Shown in pieces: positions 8,603-16,561 of a stretch of 22,464 nt of DNA (position 1 is its first letter; every line of letters begins with the position of its first letter). The position numbers and the translations under genes were made by a program. The stretch covers positions 1 to 22,464 of the forward strand of contig JAIJUV010000024.1 of the NCBI GenBank assembly GCA_022732315.1. The letters run 5' to 3'. This DNA comes from Prevotella sp. GTDB lineage: Bacteria > Bacteroidota > Bacteroidia > Bacteroidales > Bacteroidaceae. Under the pieces are notes generated by a model, which made no database searches, was not told the origin of the DNA, and worked only from the letters and a program-made list of their open reading frames with translations.

Positions 8603-8638
8603 ATTTAGTCTTAAGGCTATTTATATTTTCCCTTAAGG
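8566..8638. repeat. Four CTTAAGG boxes at exact 22-bp spacing
   Basis: CTTAAGG begins at 8566, 8588, 8610 and 8632, each exactly 22 bp after the last. It is followed by CTA in three copies and ATA in one, then AT-rich sequence. The 22-bp period is about two helical turns, so all boxes face one side of the DNA. They lie roughly 110-185 bp upstream of the start site predicted for htpG. The arrangement suits a regulator-binding array, but a simple tandem repeat is equally possible. Confidence 0.8.
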
Positions 8639-8724
8639 CTATAGTTTTCTTCTCTTGAAATCCCTCTTTCTTTCTCTTTGGTTTTGTTCAGTTATTTGCT
8701 TTCTGTTGCGCCTATCCGCCTTTT

Positions 8725-8740
8725 TGGCACGCTATTTGTA
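8725..8740 (+). promoter_or_regulatory. Sigma-54-like -24/-12 promoter of htpG
   Basis: TGGCACG (8725-8731), four bases, TTGTA (8736-8740). The sigma-54 consensus is TGGCACG-N4-TTGC(A/T), so the match has exact spacing and one mismatch, T for C, at the -12 GC. The start site would be near 8750, about 41 nt before the htpG ATG. No TTTG/TAnnTTTG promoter was found in this gap. Confidence 0.55.
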
Positions 8741-8791
8741 AATGCAATAGGCAGAAATAAATAAAGTAAAACATATAAAACATTATAAATT

Positions 8792-10849
8792 ATGGCACAG
8801 AAAGGTAATATCGGTGTAACGACAGAGAATATTTTCCCTGTCATCAAGAAATTCTTATATTCAGATCATGACATCTTCCTTCGTGAGATGGTTTCCAACG
8901 CTGTGGATGCTACACAGAAGTTGAAGACTCTTGCTGCCCAGGGCGACTTCAAGGGTGAGATTGGCGACACTACTGTACGCATCTCTCTCGACGAGAAGGC
9001 TGGTACCCTGACTATCAGCGACCGTGGTATCGGTATGACTGAGGAGGAAATCGATAAATATATCAACCAGATTGCATTCTCTGGCGTAACAGACTTCCTC
9101 GACAAGTACAAGGAGAATGCCAACGCAATCATCGGTCACTTCGGTCTCGGTTTCTATTCTTCTTTCATGGTAGCCAGCAAGGTGGAAATCATCACCAAGA
9201 GCTACAAAGAGGGTAGCAAGGCTGTGAAGTGGAGTTGTGATGGTTCACCAGCTTTCGAAATCGAGGATGCTGACAAAGCTGAGCGCGGTTCAGATATTGT
9301 TCTCCACATCGCTGACGACTGCAAGGAATTCCTCCAGAAGAACAAGATTGAGGAACTCCTGAACAAGTACTGCAAGTTTATGGCAGTGCCTGTAGCCTTC
9401 GGTAAGAAGACAGAGTGGAAGGACGGCAAGAACGTGGAGACAGACGAGGATAACATTATTAATAATGTGGAGCCTCTCTGGACCAAGACTCCTAGCACCT
9501 TGAAGGATGAGGACTACAAGAAGTTCTATCATACCCTCTATCCAATGCAGGACGACCCATTGTTCTGGATTCACCTGAACGTAGATTTCCCATTCAACCT
9601 GACGGGTATTCTCTACTTCCCACGCATCAAGAACAGCATCGACATGCAGCGCAACAAGATTCAGCTGTATTGCAACCAGGTATTCGTAACAGACCAGGTA
9701 GAGGGCATCGTTCCTGAGTTCCTGACCCTGCTGCATGGAGTTATCGACTCACCGGATATCCCATTGAACGTGAGCCGCAGCTACTTGCAGAGCGACAGCA
9801 ACGTGAAGAAGATTTCTACCTACATCACCAAGAAGGTGGCAGACCGCTTGAACTCTATCTTCAAGGAGAACCGCAAGGAATTCGAGGAGAAGTGGGATGA
9901 CCTCAAGCTCTTCATCAACTACGGTATGCTTTCTCAGGACGACTTCTACGATCGCGCTAAGGACTTCGCTCTCCTGAAGGATGTAGAGGGCAAGTACTTC
10001 ACTTACGAGGAGTACAAGACGCTGATCAAGGACAACCAGACCGATAAGGATGGCAATCTGGTATATCTCTATGCTAACAACAAGGAGGAGCAGTACTCTT
10101 ACATCGAGGCTGCCAAGCAGAAGGGTTACTCAGTGCTCCTGATGGAAGGTCAGCTGGATACTCCAATGGTCAATATGCTGGAGCAGAAGCTGGAGAAGAG
10201 CCGCTTCACCCGTGTGGATGCGGATATCATCGACCGACTCATCGTAAAGGAGGATGCCAAGAAGACAGATTTGACAAAAGACCAGTCTGACAACTTGACA
10301 GAAGTGTTCCGCTCTCAGATGCCTAAGCTCGACAAGGCAGAGTTCTTTGTAGAGATTCAGGCTTTGGGTGAGCAGAACCAGCCAGTGCTCATCACCCAGA
10401 ACGAGTACATGCGCCGTATGAAGGCGATGAGCCAGTTCCAGGCAGGCATGAACTTCTATGGTCAGATGCCAGACAGCTACAACATCGTATTGAACTCAGA
10501 CCACGCTTTGGTGAAGAAGGTATTGGAGGATGCTGAGGCTAACACCGCCGATGCATTGAAGCCAATCCTTGCAGAAATCAAGGGTCAGGAAGCTCGCCTT
10601 GCAGTGCTTCATCAGGAGCAGGGCAAGAAGAAGCCAGAGGAGATTACCCAGGAAGAGAAGGATGATGTTCACAACACAGAGAAGGCTATCAGCGACGAGA
10701 AGGCTAAGCGCAATGATATCATCTCGGGCTATGCCAAGAACAACAACATCGTTCATCAGCTCATCGACCTCGCCCTGTTGCAGAACGGTATGCTGAAGGG
10801 TGCTTCTCTTGATGCTTTCCTGAAGAGAAGTGTGGATATGATTAAGTAA
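8792..10849 (+). CDS. htpG: Molecular chaperone HtpG (Hsp90)
   Basis: Cytosolic ATP-dependent chaperone of 685 residues. The N-terminal GHKL ATPase domain shows REMVSNAVDATQKL (31-44, including the Mg/ATP Asn36 and Asp39), the ISDRGIGM loop (75-82) and the glycine-rich GHFGLGFYS (115-123). The middle domain includes LNVSRSYLQSD with the conserved catalytic-type arginine. The C-terminal dimerisation region is present but variable, including a charged segment (KKKPEEITQEEKDDVHNTEK). The upstream region has an unusual architecture for a Bacteroidota gene, a sigma-54-like promoter plus phased repeats. A strong intrinsic terminator follows, so the gene appears monocistronic. Confidence 0.97.
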   Translation: MAQKGNIGVTTENIFPVIKKFLYSDHDIFLREMVSNAVDATQKLKTLAAQGDFKGEIGDTTVRISLDEKAGTLTISDRGIGMTEEEIDKYINQIAFSGVTDFLDKYKENANAIIGHFGLGFYSSFMVASKVEIITKSYKEGSKAVKWSCDGSPAFEIEDADKAERGSDIVLHIADDCKEFLQKNKIEELLNKYCKFMAVPVAFGKKTEWKDGKNVETDEDNIINNVEPLWTKTPSTLKDEDYKKFYHTLYPMQDDPLFWIHLNVDFPFNLTGILYFPRIKNSIDMQRNKIQLYCNQVFVTDQVEGIVPEFLTLLHGVIDSPDIPLNVSRSYLQSDSNVKKISTYITKKVADRLNSIFKENRKEFEEKWDDLKLFINYGMLSQDDFYDRAKDFALLKDVEGKYFTYEEYKTLIKDNQTDKDGNLVYLYANNKEEQYSYIEAAKQKGYSVLLMEGQLDTPMVNMLEQKLEKSRFTRVDADIIDRLIVKEDAKKTDLTKDQSDNLTEVFRSQMPKLDKAEFFVEIQALGEQNQPVLITQNEYMRRMKAMSQFQAGMNFYGQMPDSYNIVLNSDHALVKKVLEDAEANTADALKPILAEIKGQEARLAVLHQEQGKKKPEEITQEEKDDVHNTEKAISDEKAKRNDIISGYAKNNNIVHQLIDLALLQNGMLKGASLDAFLKRSVDMIK

Positions 10850-10917
10850 TACGGCATTAATTGGCGTATATAACTTTACGAGATGTAACATTTGGGGTTA
10901 CAAATTGTATCTAGATA

Positions 10918-10958
10918 TGTGCTAAATGTTTCAAAGCAGACATTTAGCACATTTTTTT
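10918..10958 (+). terminator. Rho-independent terminator of htpG
   Basis: A 12-bp perfect stem, TGTGCTAAATGT (10918-10929) with ACATTTAGCACA (10940-10951), has a 10-nt loop and is followed by seven T residues (10952-10958). A smaller TGTAAC/GTTACA hairpin lies just upstream at 10884-10902. Confidence 0.93.
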
Positions 10959-10968
10959 GTCCCTTTTC

Positions 10969-11000
10969 TTTGGTAGTGTTATCCGTTTTTTGTAACTTTG
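10969..11000 (+). promoter_or_regulatory. Promoter of the ECF sigma-factor gene
   Basis: TTTG (10969-10972), 20-nt spacer, TAACTTTG (10993-11000). Transcription would start near 11007 with a leader of about 37 nt. The housekeeping-type match suggests basal expression by the primary sigma factor. Confidence 0.8.
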
Positions 11001-11043
11001 CATTACTTAATCGAATAAGCATATAATAATCAGAACCACCATC

Positions 11044-11571
11044 ATGGAACGAAACAAAGAATCTGAACGCAGCTTAATAGCTGATTATTACACAAAGCAT
11101 TTCGAAGAATTGAAGGCGTTTGTGTATTCCCGTCTGCCGATAGCGGATGAGGCTGAGGATATAGCGCAGAACATTTTTCTGAAACTGTTGGAGTCGAAGA
11201 AGATGATTACGCCTATCACCTTGCCTTGTCTTGTCTATACCATGGCGAGAAACTTGATTGCTGACTACTGGCGCCACAGACAGCAAGGTGAGGTGTACGA
11301 GCATTTCATCAAGACAAGCAATTGGAGGTCGAGAAGTACCGAGAGCGTCGAGTCGCTGTTCTCGGCTCAGGAAGTGAACGAAATGTTAGAGCGCGGTATC
11401 GCCCAACTTTCCGATAAGCAAAGCTGTGTTTATCGCTTGAATGTTTATGAGAATATGCCCGTGAAAGAAATTGCTACAACGCTCAATTTGAGTTACAAGA
11501 AAACCGAAAATCGCCTGGGTATTGCCCGCAAGAAGGTTCGTGACTTTATGACGAAGGCGTTGGCTGGTTAG
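11044..11571 (+). CDS. ECF-type RNA polymerase sigma factor
   Basis: Protein of 175 residues with the two-domain plan of extracytoplasmic-function sigma factors. Region 2 (about 12-82) has the DEAEDIAQNIFLKLLE helix and the -10-recognising YTMARNLIADYWRH segment (65-78). Region 4 (about 112-168) has a helix-turn-helix around MPVKEIATTLNLSYKKTENRL (138-158). Regions 1 and 3 are absent. No anti-sigma factor, SusC/SusD pair or other obvious partner lies next to it: htpG ends in a terminator upstream, and a convergent gene follows. The linker (80-110) is longer and more polar than is common. The regulon cannot be predicted from this window. Confidence 0.9.
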   Translation: MERNKESERSLIADYYTKHFEELKAFVYSRLPIADEAEDIAQNIFLKLLESKKMITPITLPCLVYTMARNLIADYWRHRQQGEVYEHFIKTSNWRSRSTESVESLFSAQEVNEMLERGIAQLSDKQSCVYRLNVYENMPVKEIATTLNLSYKKTENRLGIARKKVRDFMTKALAG

Positions 11572-11653
11572 GGTAGTTGTGGGCGATGTCTATCTGATAG
11601 ACATTTTGGTAGGTGGTATAATGATTTTTTGGTATTGTGATATAATGTGATAA

Positions 11654-11691
11654 AAAGGCTGCATTCCTCATGTTTCAGGAATGCAGCCTTT
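11654..11691. terminator. Bidirectional terminator between the sigma factor and lipoprotein genes
   Basis: A 15-bp perfect stem, AAAGGCTGCATTCCT (11654-11668) with AGGAATGCAGCCTTT (11677-11691), has an 8-nt loop. T-rich tails leave on both strands, so it can end both convergent transcripts. A short TGTCTATC/GATAGACA hairpin precedes it near 11588-11604. Confidence 0.93.
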
Positions 11692-11706
11692 ATTGGTTGT
11701 TATGTC

Positions 11707-12090
11707 TTAGTTCTCCTTGAAGGCAATGACTCGGGTCAATGCCTTGTCCAGATAGAATGTCTGGGTGATTTCCTGCTTCTTGCCATCATGATCGGTCAAC
11801 TGATAGGTGGCCCTTATATATAATAAGGTGTCTGGGAACGTGCCATCGTTATAGTCGATGTTCTTCTTGATGTATGGAAGCTTGCTCATCTCCTGTCTCA
11901 TCGACTTCACCTTGTTGAAGTCGATCATTGCCGTCTGATTGAGCTGGCTGAAATGCTCATAGCTGCAATCTTCGTTCTCAAGGTTCTCGTTGAGGAAATC
12001 CTTGACGAGCGACTTGGCTTTGTGCCGGTCGCCACAGGATGTGAAGACCAGCGACAAAGCTAATGTGAGTAAGAAAATAAGCTTCTTCAT
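11707..12090 (-). CDS. Small predicted lipoprotein of unknown function
   Basis: Protein of 127 residues with a type II signal peptide; the lipobox is FTSC with the lipidated cysteine at 19, followed by GDRHK. The mature part is mixed charged (KSLVKDFLNENLENEDCSY, then a likely beta-rich TLLYIRATYQLTDHDGKK). It shows no motif I can assign with confidence. Its ATG shares one base with the stop of pepD (TAATG), so it is the second gene of that transcript and probably translationally coupled. The connection to PepD's job is unknown. Confidence 0.85.
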   Translation of the reverse strand: MKKLIFLLTLALSLVFTSCGDRHKAKSLVKDFLNENLENEDCSYEHFSQLNQTAMIDFNKVKSMRQEMSKLPYIKKNIDYNDGTFPDTLLYIRATYQLTDHDGKKQEITQTFYLDKALTRVIAFKEN

Positions 12091-13547
12091 TACTTCACGC
12101 TACGGAGAATGTCCAACAAGTGATCCCATACCATCTCAACGGTAGGAATCAGAAGTGCTTCCTCTGGAGTATGTACGTTGCGAAGGGTAGGGCCGAAGCT
12201 TACCATGTCGAGATCTGGGTAACGCTCAGAGAAGAGACCGCACTCCAAACCGGCGTGGATGCCCTTGACTAATGGCTCCTTGCCGAAGAGCTTTTCGTAA
12301 CTCTTCACGGTGATGTCGGTCAGCTTGCTGTTGGCACGCATCTTCCATGCAGGATACTTGCCGCCCACGTTAACCTCGGCACCAGCCAGAAGGAAGGCAG
12401 CCTTCACGGTGTTGGTCATATTATCCAAATTGCTCATTACATTACTGCGCTGTGAAGCCACGATGTGGATGCTGTTTTCGTCGGTGATAACGCTAGCCAC
12501 ATTGCTTGATGTCTCAACCATCTCGGCAAGCGCCTCGTCCTGGCAGGTGGTAAGCGGACCGTTGTCAACAGCCTGCAAAGCCATGATGAACTTATCTGCC
12601 ACAGCTTTCTCGATGACAGGAGCTGCATCGGCAGAACCCATGTTGAACAACATCGACTGCTCTGTAACGTGGAACTCATCCTCTACCTCTGAAGCGAAGA
12701 TGTTCCAGTCGGCACGTACCTGCTCCTTTGCCTCGTTCTTGACAGCGAATACAATCTTTCCGTCGCGAGGGATGGCATTGTGCATCTTGCCACTGTTGAA
12801 GCTAACCAGGCGGAGTTCACCATTCAGCTTCTCGTTCTCCAGGAAGAGGAAACGGGCAAGAACCTTGATGGCGTTGGCGCGTTTCTTGTTGATGTCATCG
12901 CCAGAGTGACCGCCGTTGAGTCCCTTCAGAGAAGCTTCCATGAAGAAATAGCCAGCTGGAGCCTCCTCACGATTGAAGTGGAAGGTAGCCTTGGTGGTCT
13001 GACCGCCTGCGCATGATACGAAAATCTGTCCCTCATCCTCAGAATCGAGGTTGATGAGCATCTTGCCAGTCATGAAGCCTGCCTTCATGCCTACGGCACC
13101 ACTCAAGCCTGTCTCCTCGTCACGGGTAAATACGCACTCGATAGGACCATGCTCAATATCGTCGGCTGCGAGGATGGCGAGCTCGATGGCACATCCGATA
13201 CCATCGTCAGCACCGAGGGTAGTACCCTTTGCCTTCAGCCATTCTCCATCCACATAAGTCTGGATGGCATCCTTGTGGAAGTCGAACTCCATGTCTACCA
13301 ATTTATCGCAAACCATATCCATGTGGCTCTGGAGGATGATGGTGTCAGCATTCTCATATCCTGGGGTGGCAGCCTTGCGAATCAAGACGTTGCCAGTCTC
13401 ATCAACTACAGTCTCAAGGTTGTGGCTCTTGCCAAATTCCTTCAAGTACTCAATCATGTTCTCCTCGTGCTTGGAAGGACGAGGAATCTCGTTGATTTTA
13501 GCGAACTGCTCGAACACGAGAGCAGGTTTTAAATCATTTTTTTCCAT
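12090..13547 (-). CDS. pepD: Aminoacyl-histidine dipeptidase, M20C family
   Basis: Cytosolic zinc dipeptidase of 485 residues (usual for PepD) that hydrolyses Xaa-His and other dipeptides. The metal-site residues are in order: His75 and Asp77 in LQSHMDMV, the bridging aspartate in LGADDGIG (114-115), the catalytic and metal glutamates in TRDEETG (144-145), Asp168 in LINLDSEDEG, and a late histidine in GIHAGLECGLF. A SGDDINKKRANAIK segment is typical of the family. It is the first gene of a two-gene leftward unit and overlaps the lipoprotein start by one base. I could not find a clear TAnnTTTG promoter in the 13548-13640 gap on this strand. Confidence 0.95.
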   Translation of the reverse strand: MEKNDLKPALVFEQFAKINEIPRPSKHEENMIEYLKEFGKSHNLETVVDETGNVLIRKAATPGYENADTIILQSHMDMVCDKLVDMEFDFHKDAIQTYVDGEWLKAKGTTLGADDGIGCAIELAILAADDIEHGPIECVFTRDEETGLSGAVGMKAGFMTGKMLINLDSEDEGQIFVSCAGGQTTKATFHFNREEAPAGYFFMEASLKGLNGGHSGDDINKKRANAIKVLARFLFLENEKLNGELRLVSFNSGKMHNAIPRDGKIVFAVKNEAKEQVRADWNIFASEVEDEFHVTEQSMLFNMGSADAAPVIEKAVADKFIMALQAVDNGPLTTCQDEALAEMVETSSNVASVITDENSIHIVASQRSNVMSNLDNMTNTVKAAFLLAGAEVNVGGKYPAWKMRANSKLTDITVKSYEKLFGKEPLVKGIHAGLECGLFSERYPDLDMVSFGPTLRNVHTPEEALLIPTVEMVWDHLLDILRSVK

Positions 13548-13626
13548 TTATAATGTTATTTTGTATATATAATTCTCTTTATTTGTTATTTTTGCTTCAA
13601 GAAAGTCATTTATTTATGAAATTTCC

Positions 13627-13657
13627 TTTGCTTTTTGACCGAAAAGTCGTACCTTTG
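13627..13657 (+). promoter_or_regulatory. Promoter of the small membrane protein / OmpH operon
   Basis: TTTG (13627-13630), 19-nt spacer, TACCTTTG (13650-13657), a full consensus match. The sequence around the -7 box (AAAAGTCGTACCTTTGCAAC) is identical over 20 bases to that of the promoter at 18614-18645. Transcription would start near 13664. Confidence 0.85.
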
Positions 13658-13696
13658 CAACGTGAAGTGCACTAAGGCACTGCAAAGATAATAAAA

Positions 13697-13891
13697 ATGA
13701 TAAAATTATTGCTATTTAGTCTGTTAATAATTGCTATTGCTATGGCATTATTCAGTGTAAAACTGATTTTTAAGAAGAACGGCAAGTTCTCTTCGCAGCA
13801 TGTACACGACAATCCGGGCCTTCGCAAGATGGGTATCCATTGCGTGATTGATCAAGACCGTGAGGCGCGCGAGGCTAACAAGGCGTATTAA
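13697..13891 (+). CDS. Small single-pass membrane protein of unknown function
   Basis: Protein of 64 residues: one hydrophobic helix (about 3-22, LLLFSLLIIAIAMALFSV), then a basic juxtamembrane LIFKKNGKF and a polar tail with HVHDNPGLRKMGIHC and an Asp/Arg/Glu-rich DQDREAREAN. Small proteins of this plan recur in Bacteroidales and are usually labelled membrane or secreted protein; I know of no function. It sits 33 nt downstream of a predicted start site and 70 nt upstream of the OmpH-like gene, so it heads that transcript. The coding end runs into a repeated CGTRTTAATAAT motif. Confidence 0.8.
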   Translation: MIKLLLFSLLIIAIAMALFSVKLIFKKNGKFSSQHVHDNPGLRKMGIHCVIDQDREAREANKAY

Positions 13892-13925
13892 TAATCAGGC
13901 GTGTTAATAATTACGTGTTAATAAT
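13884..13925. repeat. Three copies of CGTRTTAATAAT starting inside a gene end
   Basis: CGTATTAATAAT (13884-13895, containing the stop codon of the small membrane protein), CGTGTTAATAAT (13900-13911) and CGTGTTAATAAT (13914-13925). The offsets are 16 and 14 bp. It looks like a local duplication of the gene's last codons. Confidence 0.8.
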
Positions 13926-13961
13926 AAAAAGAGAAAGTATAAATAAAAAGATTATAAGAAA

Positions 13962-14576
13962 ATGAAAAAGAACATTTTGAGTTCAGTGGCTATCGCTGCT
14001 GTTGCTGCCTTGTCTTTGGCATCATGCAACAAGTCACAGCCTCAGGTTGAGGCTAAGTCTGAGAGCAAGGCTCCTGCTGATTTGAAGATTGCATACGTTG
14101 AGGTTGACTCTATCATGACTCAGTATACCTTCGCTAAGGGGTATGCTGCTGTATTGGAGAAGAAGGGTCAGAATATCCAAGCTACTATCGCACAGAAGGG
14201 TCAGCAGTTGCAGGCTGCCGCTGCCAACTTCCAGCAGAAGATTCAGCAGAATGCTTACACCCGTGAGCAGGCTGAGGCTATCCAGGCTGGTTTGCAGAAG
14301 CAGAACAATGACCTCCAGGGTTTGCAGCAGCGTTTGAGCACTGAGTTTTCTGCTGAGCAGGAGAAGTACAACAAGGCTCTTCATGACAGCATCGCCAACT
14401 ACCTGGCTCAGTATAACAAGGATAAGAAGTATAGCATCATCTTCTCTAAGAGTGGTGACAACTTGCTCTATGCTGACAAGGCATACGATATTACCAACGA
14501 GGTGATTGCCGGTTTGAACAAGGCTTACAAGGGTAAGGTGAAGGGAGCTGAGGCTGCTGCACCTGCTAAGAAGTAA
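13962..14576 (+). CDS. OmpH/Skp-family coiled-coil protein, predicted lipoprotein
   Basis: Periplasmic chaperone-like protein of 204 residues. Members of the Skp/OmpH family hold unfolded outer-membrane proteins. The signal peptide ends in a lipobox-like SLASC with Cys22, so this member may be membrane-tethered, unlike soluble E. coli Skp. KIAYVEVDSIMTQY (43-56) is the family's first beta-strand and hinge. A long Gln/Ala-rich coiled coil follows (about 60-150), and YSIIFSKSGDNLLYADKAYDIT closes the base. The tail is Ala/Lys-rich (KGAEAAAPAKK). It is probably co-transcribed with the small membrane gene and with nth, which begins 33 nt downstream. Confidence 0.88.
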   Translation: MKKNILSSVAIAAVAALSLASCNKSQPQVEAKSESKAPADLKIAYVEVDSIMTQYTFAKGYAAVLEKKGQNIQATIAQKGQQLQAAAANFQQKIQQNAYTREQAEAIQAGLQKQNNDLQGLQQRLSTEFSAEQEKYNKALHDSIANYLAQYNKDKKYSIIFSKSGDNLLYADKAYDITNEVIAGLNKAYKGKVKGAEAAAPAKK

Positions 14577-14609
14577 GATTCTTGAGGATTTTTTAATAGT
14601 ATTGAAATT

Positions 14610-15257
14610 ATGCTTCGTAACGAAAGATACGAATACATATTAAACCATTTCAGAGATGCGTTGCCGCATGTAACCACCGAGTTGCAGTTTGGCAGCGCAT
14701 TTCAGCTATTGGTGGCTACCTTGCTTTCGGCACAATGCACCGATAAGCGCATCAACATGGTAACTCCTGCTCTCTTTGCCCGTTATCCGGATGCCCGTCA
14801 CATGGCGCAGGCGAGTGAAGAGGATATTTTTGAGTTAATCAGTTCGGTGAGCTATCCCAATGCCAAGGCAAAGCATCTTGCCCAGATGTCCAGACAATTG
14901 GTTGAACTGTTTGGGGGTGAAGTGCCTGAGGCTACTGATGATTTGGTGAAACTGGCTGGAGTAGGGCGCAAGACGGCGAATGTGATTCGTGCCGTCTGGT
15001 TCGGGCATGCCACGATGGCGGTGGATACGCATGTTTATCGCGTGAGCCATCGCATGGGCTTGGTGCCCCGCACGGCAGATACGCCTCGCAAGGTAGAGGA
15101 TTATCTGATGAAACATATTCCTGCCGAGGATATCCCGAAAGCGCATCATTGGATACTGTTGCATGGCAGGTATGTATGCAAGAGTGCCAAACCGCTTTGT
15201 GATAAATGTTTTTTTAATGAGTATTGTCCTAAACTTTTAAAGGACAGCAAGCTTTAG
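14610..15257 (+). CDS. nth: Endonuclease III
   Basis: Base-excision-repair DNA glycosylase/AP lyase for oxidised pyrimidines, 215 residues. The helix-hairpin-helix LAGVGRKTANVIRAVWFG (115-132) carries the catalytic Lys121, and Asp139 is in MAVDTHVYR. The [4Fe-4S] cluster ligands Cys190, Cys197, Cys200 and Cys206 keep the C-X6-C-X2-C-X5-C spacing. LLSAQCTDKRIN (38-49) matches the substrate pocket. All key residues are intact. It follows the OmpH-like gene by 33 nt and ends at a repeat-rich convergent junction with aroC. Confidence 0.96.
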   Translation: MLRNERYEYILNHFRDALPHVTTELQFGSAFQLLVATLLSAQCTDKRINMVTPALFARYPDARHMAQASEEDIFELISSVSYPNAKAKHLAQMSRQLVELFGGEVPEATDDLVKLAGVGRKTANVIRAVWFGHATMAVDTHVYRVSHRMGLVPRTADTPRKVEDYLMKHIPAEDIPKAHHWILLHGRYVCKSAKPLCDKCFFNEYCPKLLKDSKL

Positions 15258-15260
15258 GTA

Positions 15261-15341
15261 GTTATTAGTGATTAGTTATTAGTGATTAATTGGTAGTGAT
15301 TAGTTTGTTAATCACTAATCACTACTAACTAATAACTAATT
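15261..15341. repeat. Heptamer-based inverted repeat between nth and aroC
   Basis: The segment is built from TTAGTGA / TTAGTTA-type heptamers. GTTATTAGTGATTA occurs twice in tandem (15261-15274 and 15275-15288), followed by a third TAGTGATTA. From 15307 onward the sequence is the approximate reverse complement (AATCACTAATCACTACTAAC...), ending at the aroC stop codon. It can fold as one long, imperfect AT-rich hairpin and may end both convergent transcripts. Confidence 0.8.
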
Positions 15342-16482
15342 AAAGTTTTATGGTTTTATTCAAAAGATAGTTATCCAGGATAACCATGGCTGCCATGGCT
15401 TCTACCACAGGCACGGCTCTTGGCAATACGCATGGATCGTGGCGACCGCGGGCTGTGAGTTTGGTAGGATTTCCTTCCAAATCCACGGTATCCTGTTCCA
15501 TCAAGAGGGTAGCCACAGGTTTGAAGGCTACTCGGAAGTAGATGTCCTGGCCATTGCTCAAACCACCCTGAATACCACCGCTATGATTGCTCTTCGTGGT
15601 GATGCGGGCAGCAACTTCCTGATTGATAGCATTATCCTGATTCTCGTTTGAATCGTCTGATGCCTTAGCTGCATCAGTTTTAGGAATGAATACATCGTTC
15701 TGCTCGCTTCCACGGGCAGTAACGCCAGCGAATCCCTCGCCATACTCAAATCCCTTTACGGCATTGATGCCAAGCATGGCAGCACCGAGCTGGGCATGAA
15801 GTTTATCGAATTCCGGTTCTCCCAATCCTACTGGACATCCCTTGATGACACAAGTGATGATGCCGCCAATGGTGTCGCCATCCGCTTTAACCTGGGCAAT
15901 AAGGTCTTCCATCTCCTTCGCCTTGGTCTGGTCTGGGCAGCGTACCGGATTATCTTCGATGGTGTTGAGATCATACTGATGGTAATCTTTCTCCAAAGCG
16001 ATGTTTCCCACTTGGGATGTATAGGCAGTGATGCTGATACCTAACTGTCTGAGTGCCAGCTTTGCCAAGGCACCACCCACGCAGCGGGCGATGGTGATGC
16101 GCGCAGACGAACGGCCGCCGCCACGATGGTCGCGGATGCCATACTTCTCATTGTATGTGAAATCGGCGTGCGATGGACGGAACAGACAGCGCATATTCTC
16201 GTAATCCTGAGAATGCTGGTTTTGGTTGCGCACCTCGAAGCCGATAGGGGTTCCCGTAGATTTACCTTCGAACACACCACTCAGAAATTCCACCTTGTCA
16301 GCTTCCTTTCGTGCCGTGGTGATGTGACTCTGTCCAGGGCGACGACGATTGAGTTCGCTCTGGATAAAGTCCATGTCGATGTCGATGCCTGCAGGGAAAC
16401 CGTCGATGACGCCTCCTACTGCTATGCCATGACTCTCGCCAAAGGTGGTGAGAGTGAAAAGATTGCCAAATGTATTCCTCAT
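15340..16482 (-). CDS. aroC: Chorismate synthase
   Basis: Last enzyme of the shikimate pathway: 5-enolpyruvylshikimate-3-phosphate to chorismate, using reduced FMN. It has 380 residues from the ATG at 16482. Family signatures are GESHG (15-19) with the catalytic-type histidine at 18, [12 protein letters not shown] near 46-57, [10 protein letters not shown], and the C-terminal [19 protein letters not shown] frame from TTG at 16488 adds two residues; the ATG is preferred because [19 protein letters not shown] fits the usual N-terminus. It lies 79 nt downstream of the slyD-like gene with a hairpin in the gap, and may be read through from it. Confidence 0.96.
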   Translation of the reverse strand: MRNTFGNLFTLTTFGESHGIAVGGVIDGFPAGIDIDMDFIQSELNRRRPGQSHITTARKEADKVEFLSGVFEGKSTGTPIGFEVRNQNQHSQDYENMRCLFRPSHADFTYNEKYGIRDHRGGGRSSARITIARCVGGALAKLALRQLGISITAYTSQVGNIALEKDYHQYDLNTIEDNPVRCPDQTKAKEMEDLIAQVKADGDTIGGIITCVIKGCPVGLGEPEFDKLHAQLGAAMLGINAVKGFEYGEGFAGVTARGSEQNDVFIPKTDAAKASDDSNENQDNAINQEVAARITTKSNHSGGIQGGLSNGQDIYFRVAFKPVATLLMEQDTVDLEGNPTKLTARGRHDPCVLPRAVPVVEAMAAMVILDNYLLNKTIKL

Positions 16483-16508
16483 TGCCAAATTCTTTAGTTG
16501 ATATGAAG

Positions 16509-16543
16509 AGCGGCTATCCCAAAATGATATTGAGACAGCCGCT
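16509..16543 (-). terminator. Hairpin between the SlyD-like gene and aroC
   Basis: AGCGGCTATCCC (16509-16520) pairs with GAGACAGCCGCT (16532-16543), 12 pairs including two G:U on the minus strand, with an 11-nt loop. What follows on the minus strand is TCTTCATATC, a poor T-run. It may be a weak terminator, an attenuator or an mRNA-stabilising stem. Confidence 0.55.
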
Positions 16544-16561
16544 ATTGTTGATTCTCAAATA

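Larger units (their letters stand above)
8495..8791. other. Gene-free region upstream of htpG
   Basis: About 300 nt without a credible gene. It holds a 15-bp inverted repeat (8557-8602), four phased CTTAAGG boxes (8566-8638) and a sigma-54-like promoter (8725-8740), each listed separately. No TAnnTTTG box was found on the plus strand. Confidence 0.8.

Noticed and set aside
8566..8638. The 22-bp periodic array as a CRISPR
   Set aside because: Only 7-10 bases are conserved per unit, too short for CRISPR repeats, with no unique spacers of usual length and no cas genes.
16483..16488. TTG start of aroC at 16488
   Set aside because: It adds only Met-Ala; the ATG at 16482 gives the usual N-terminus.
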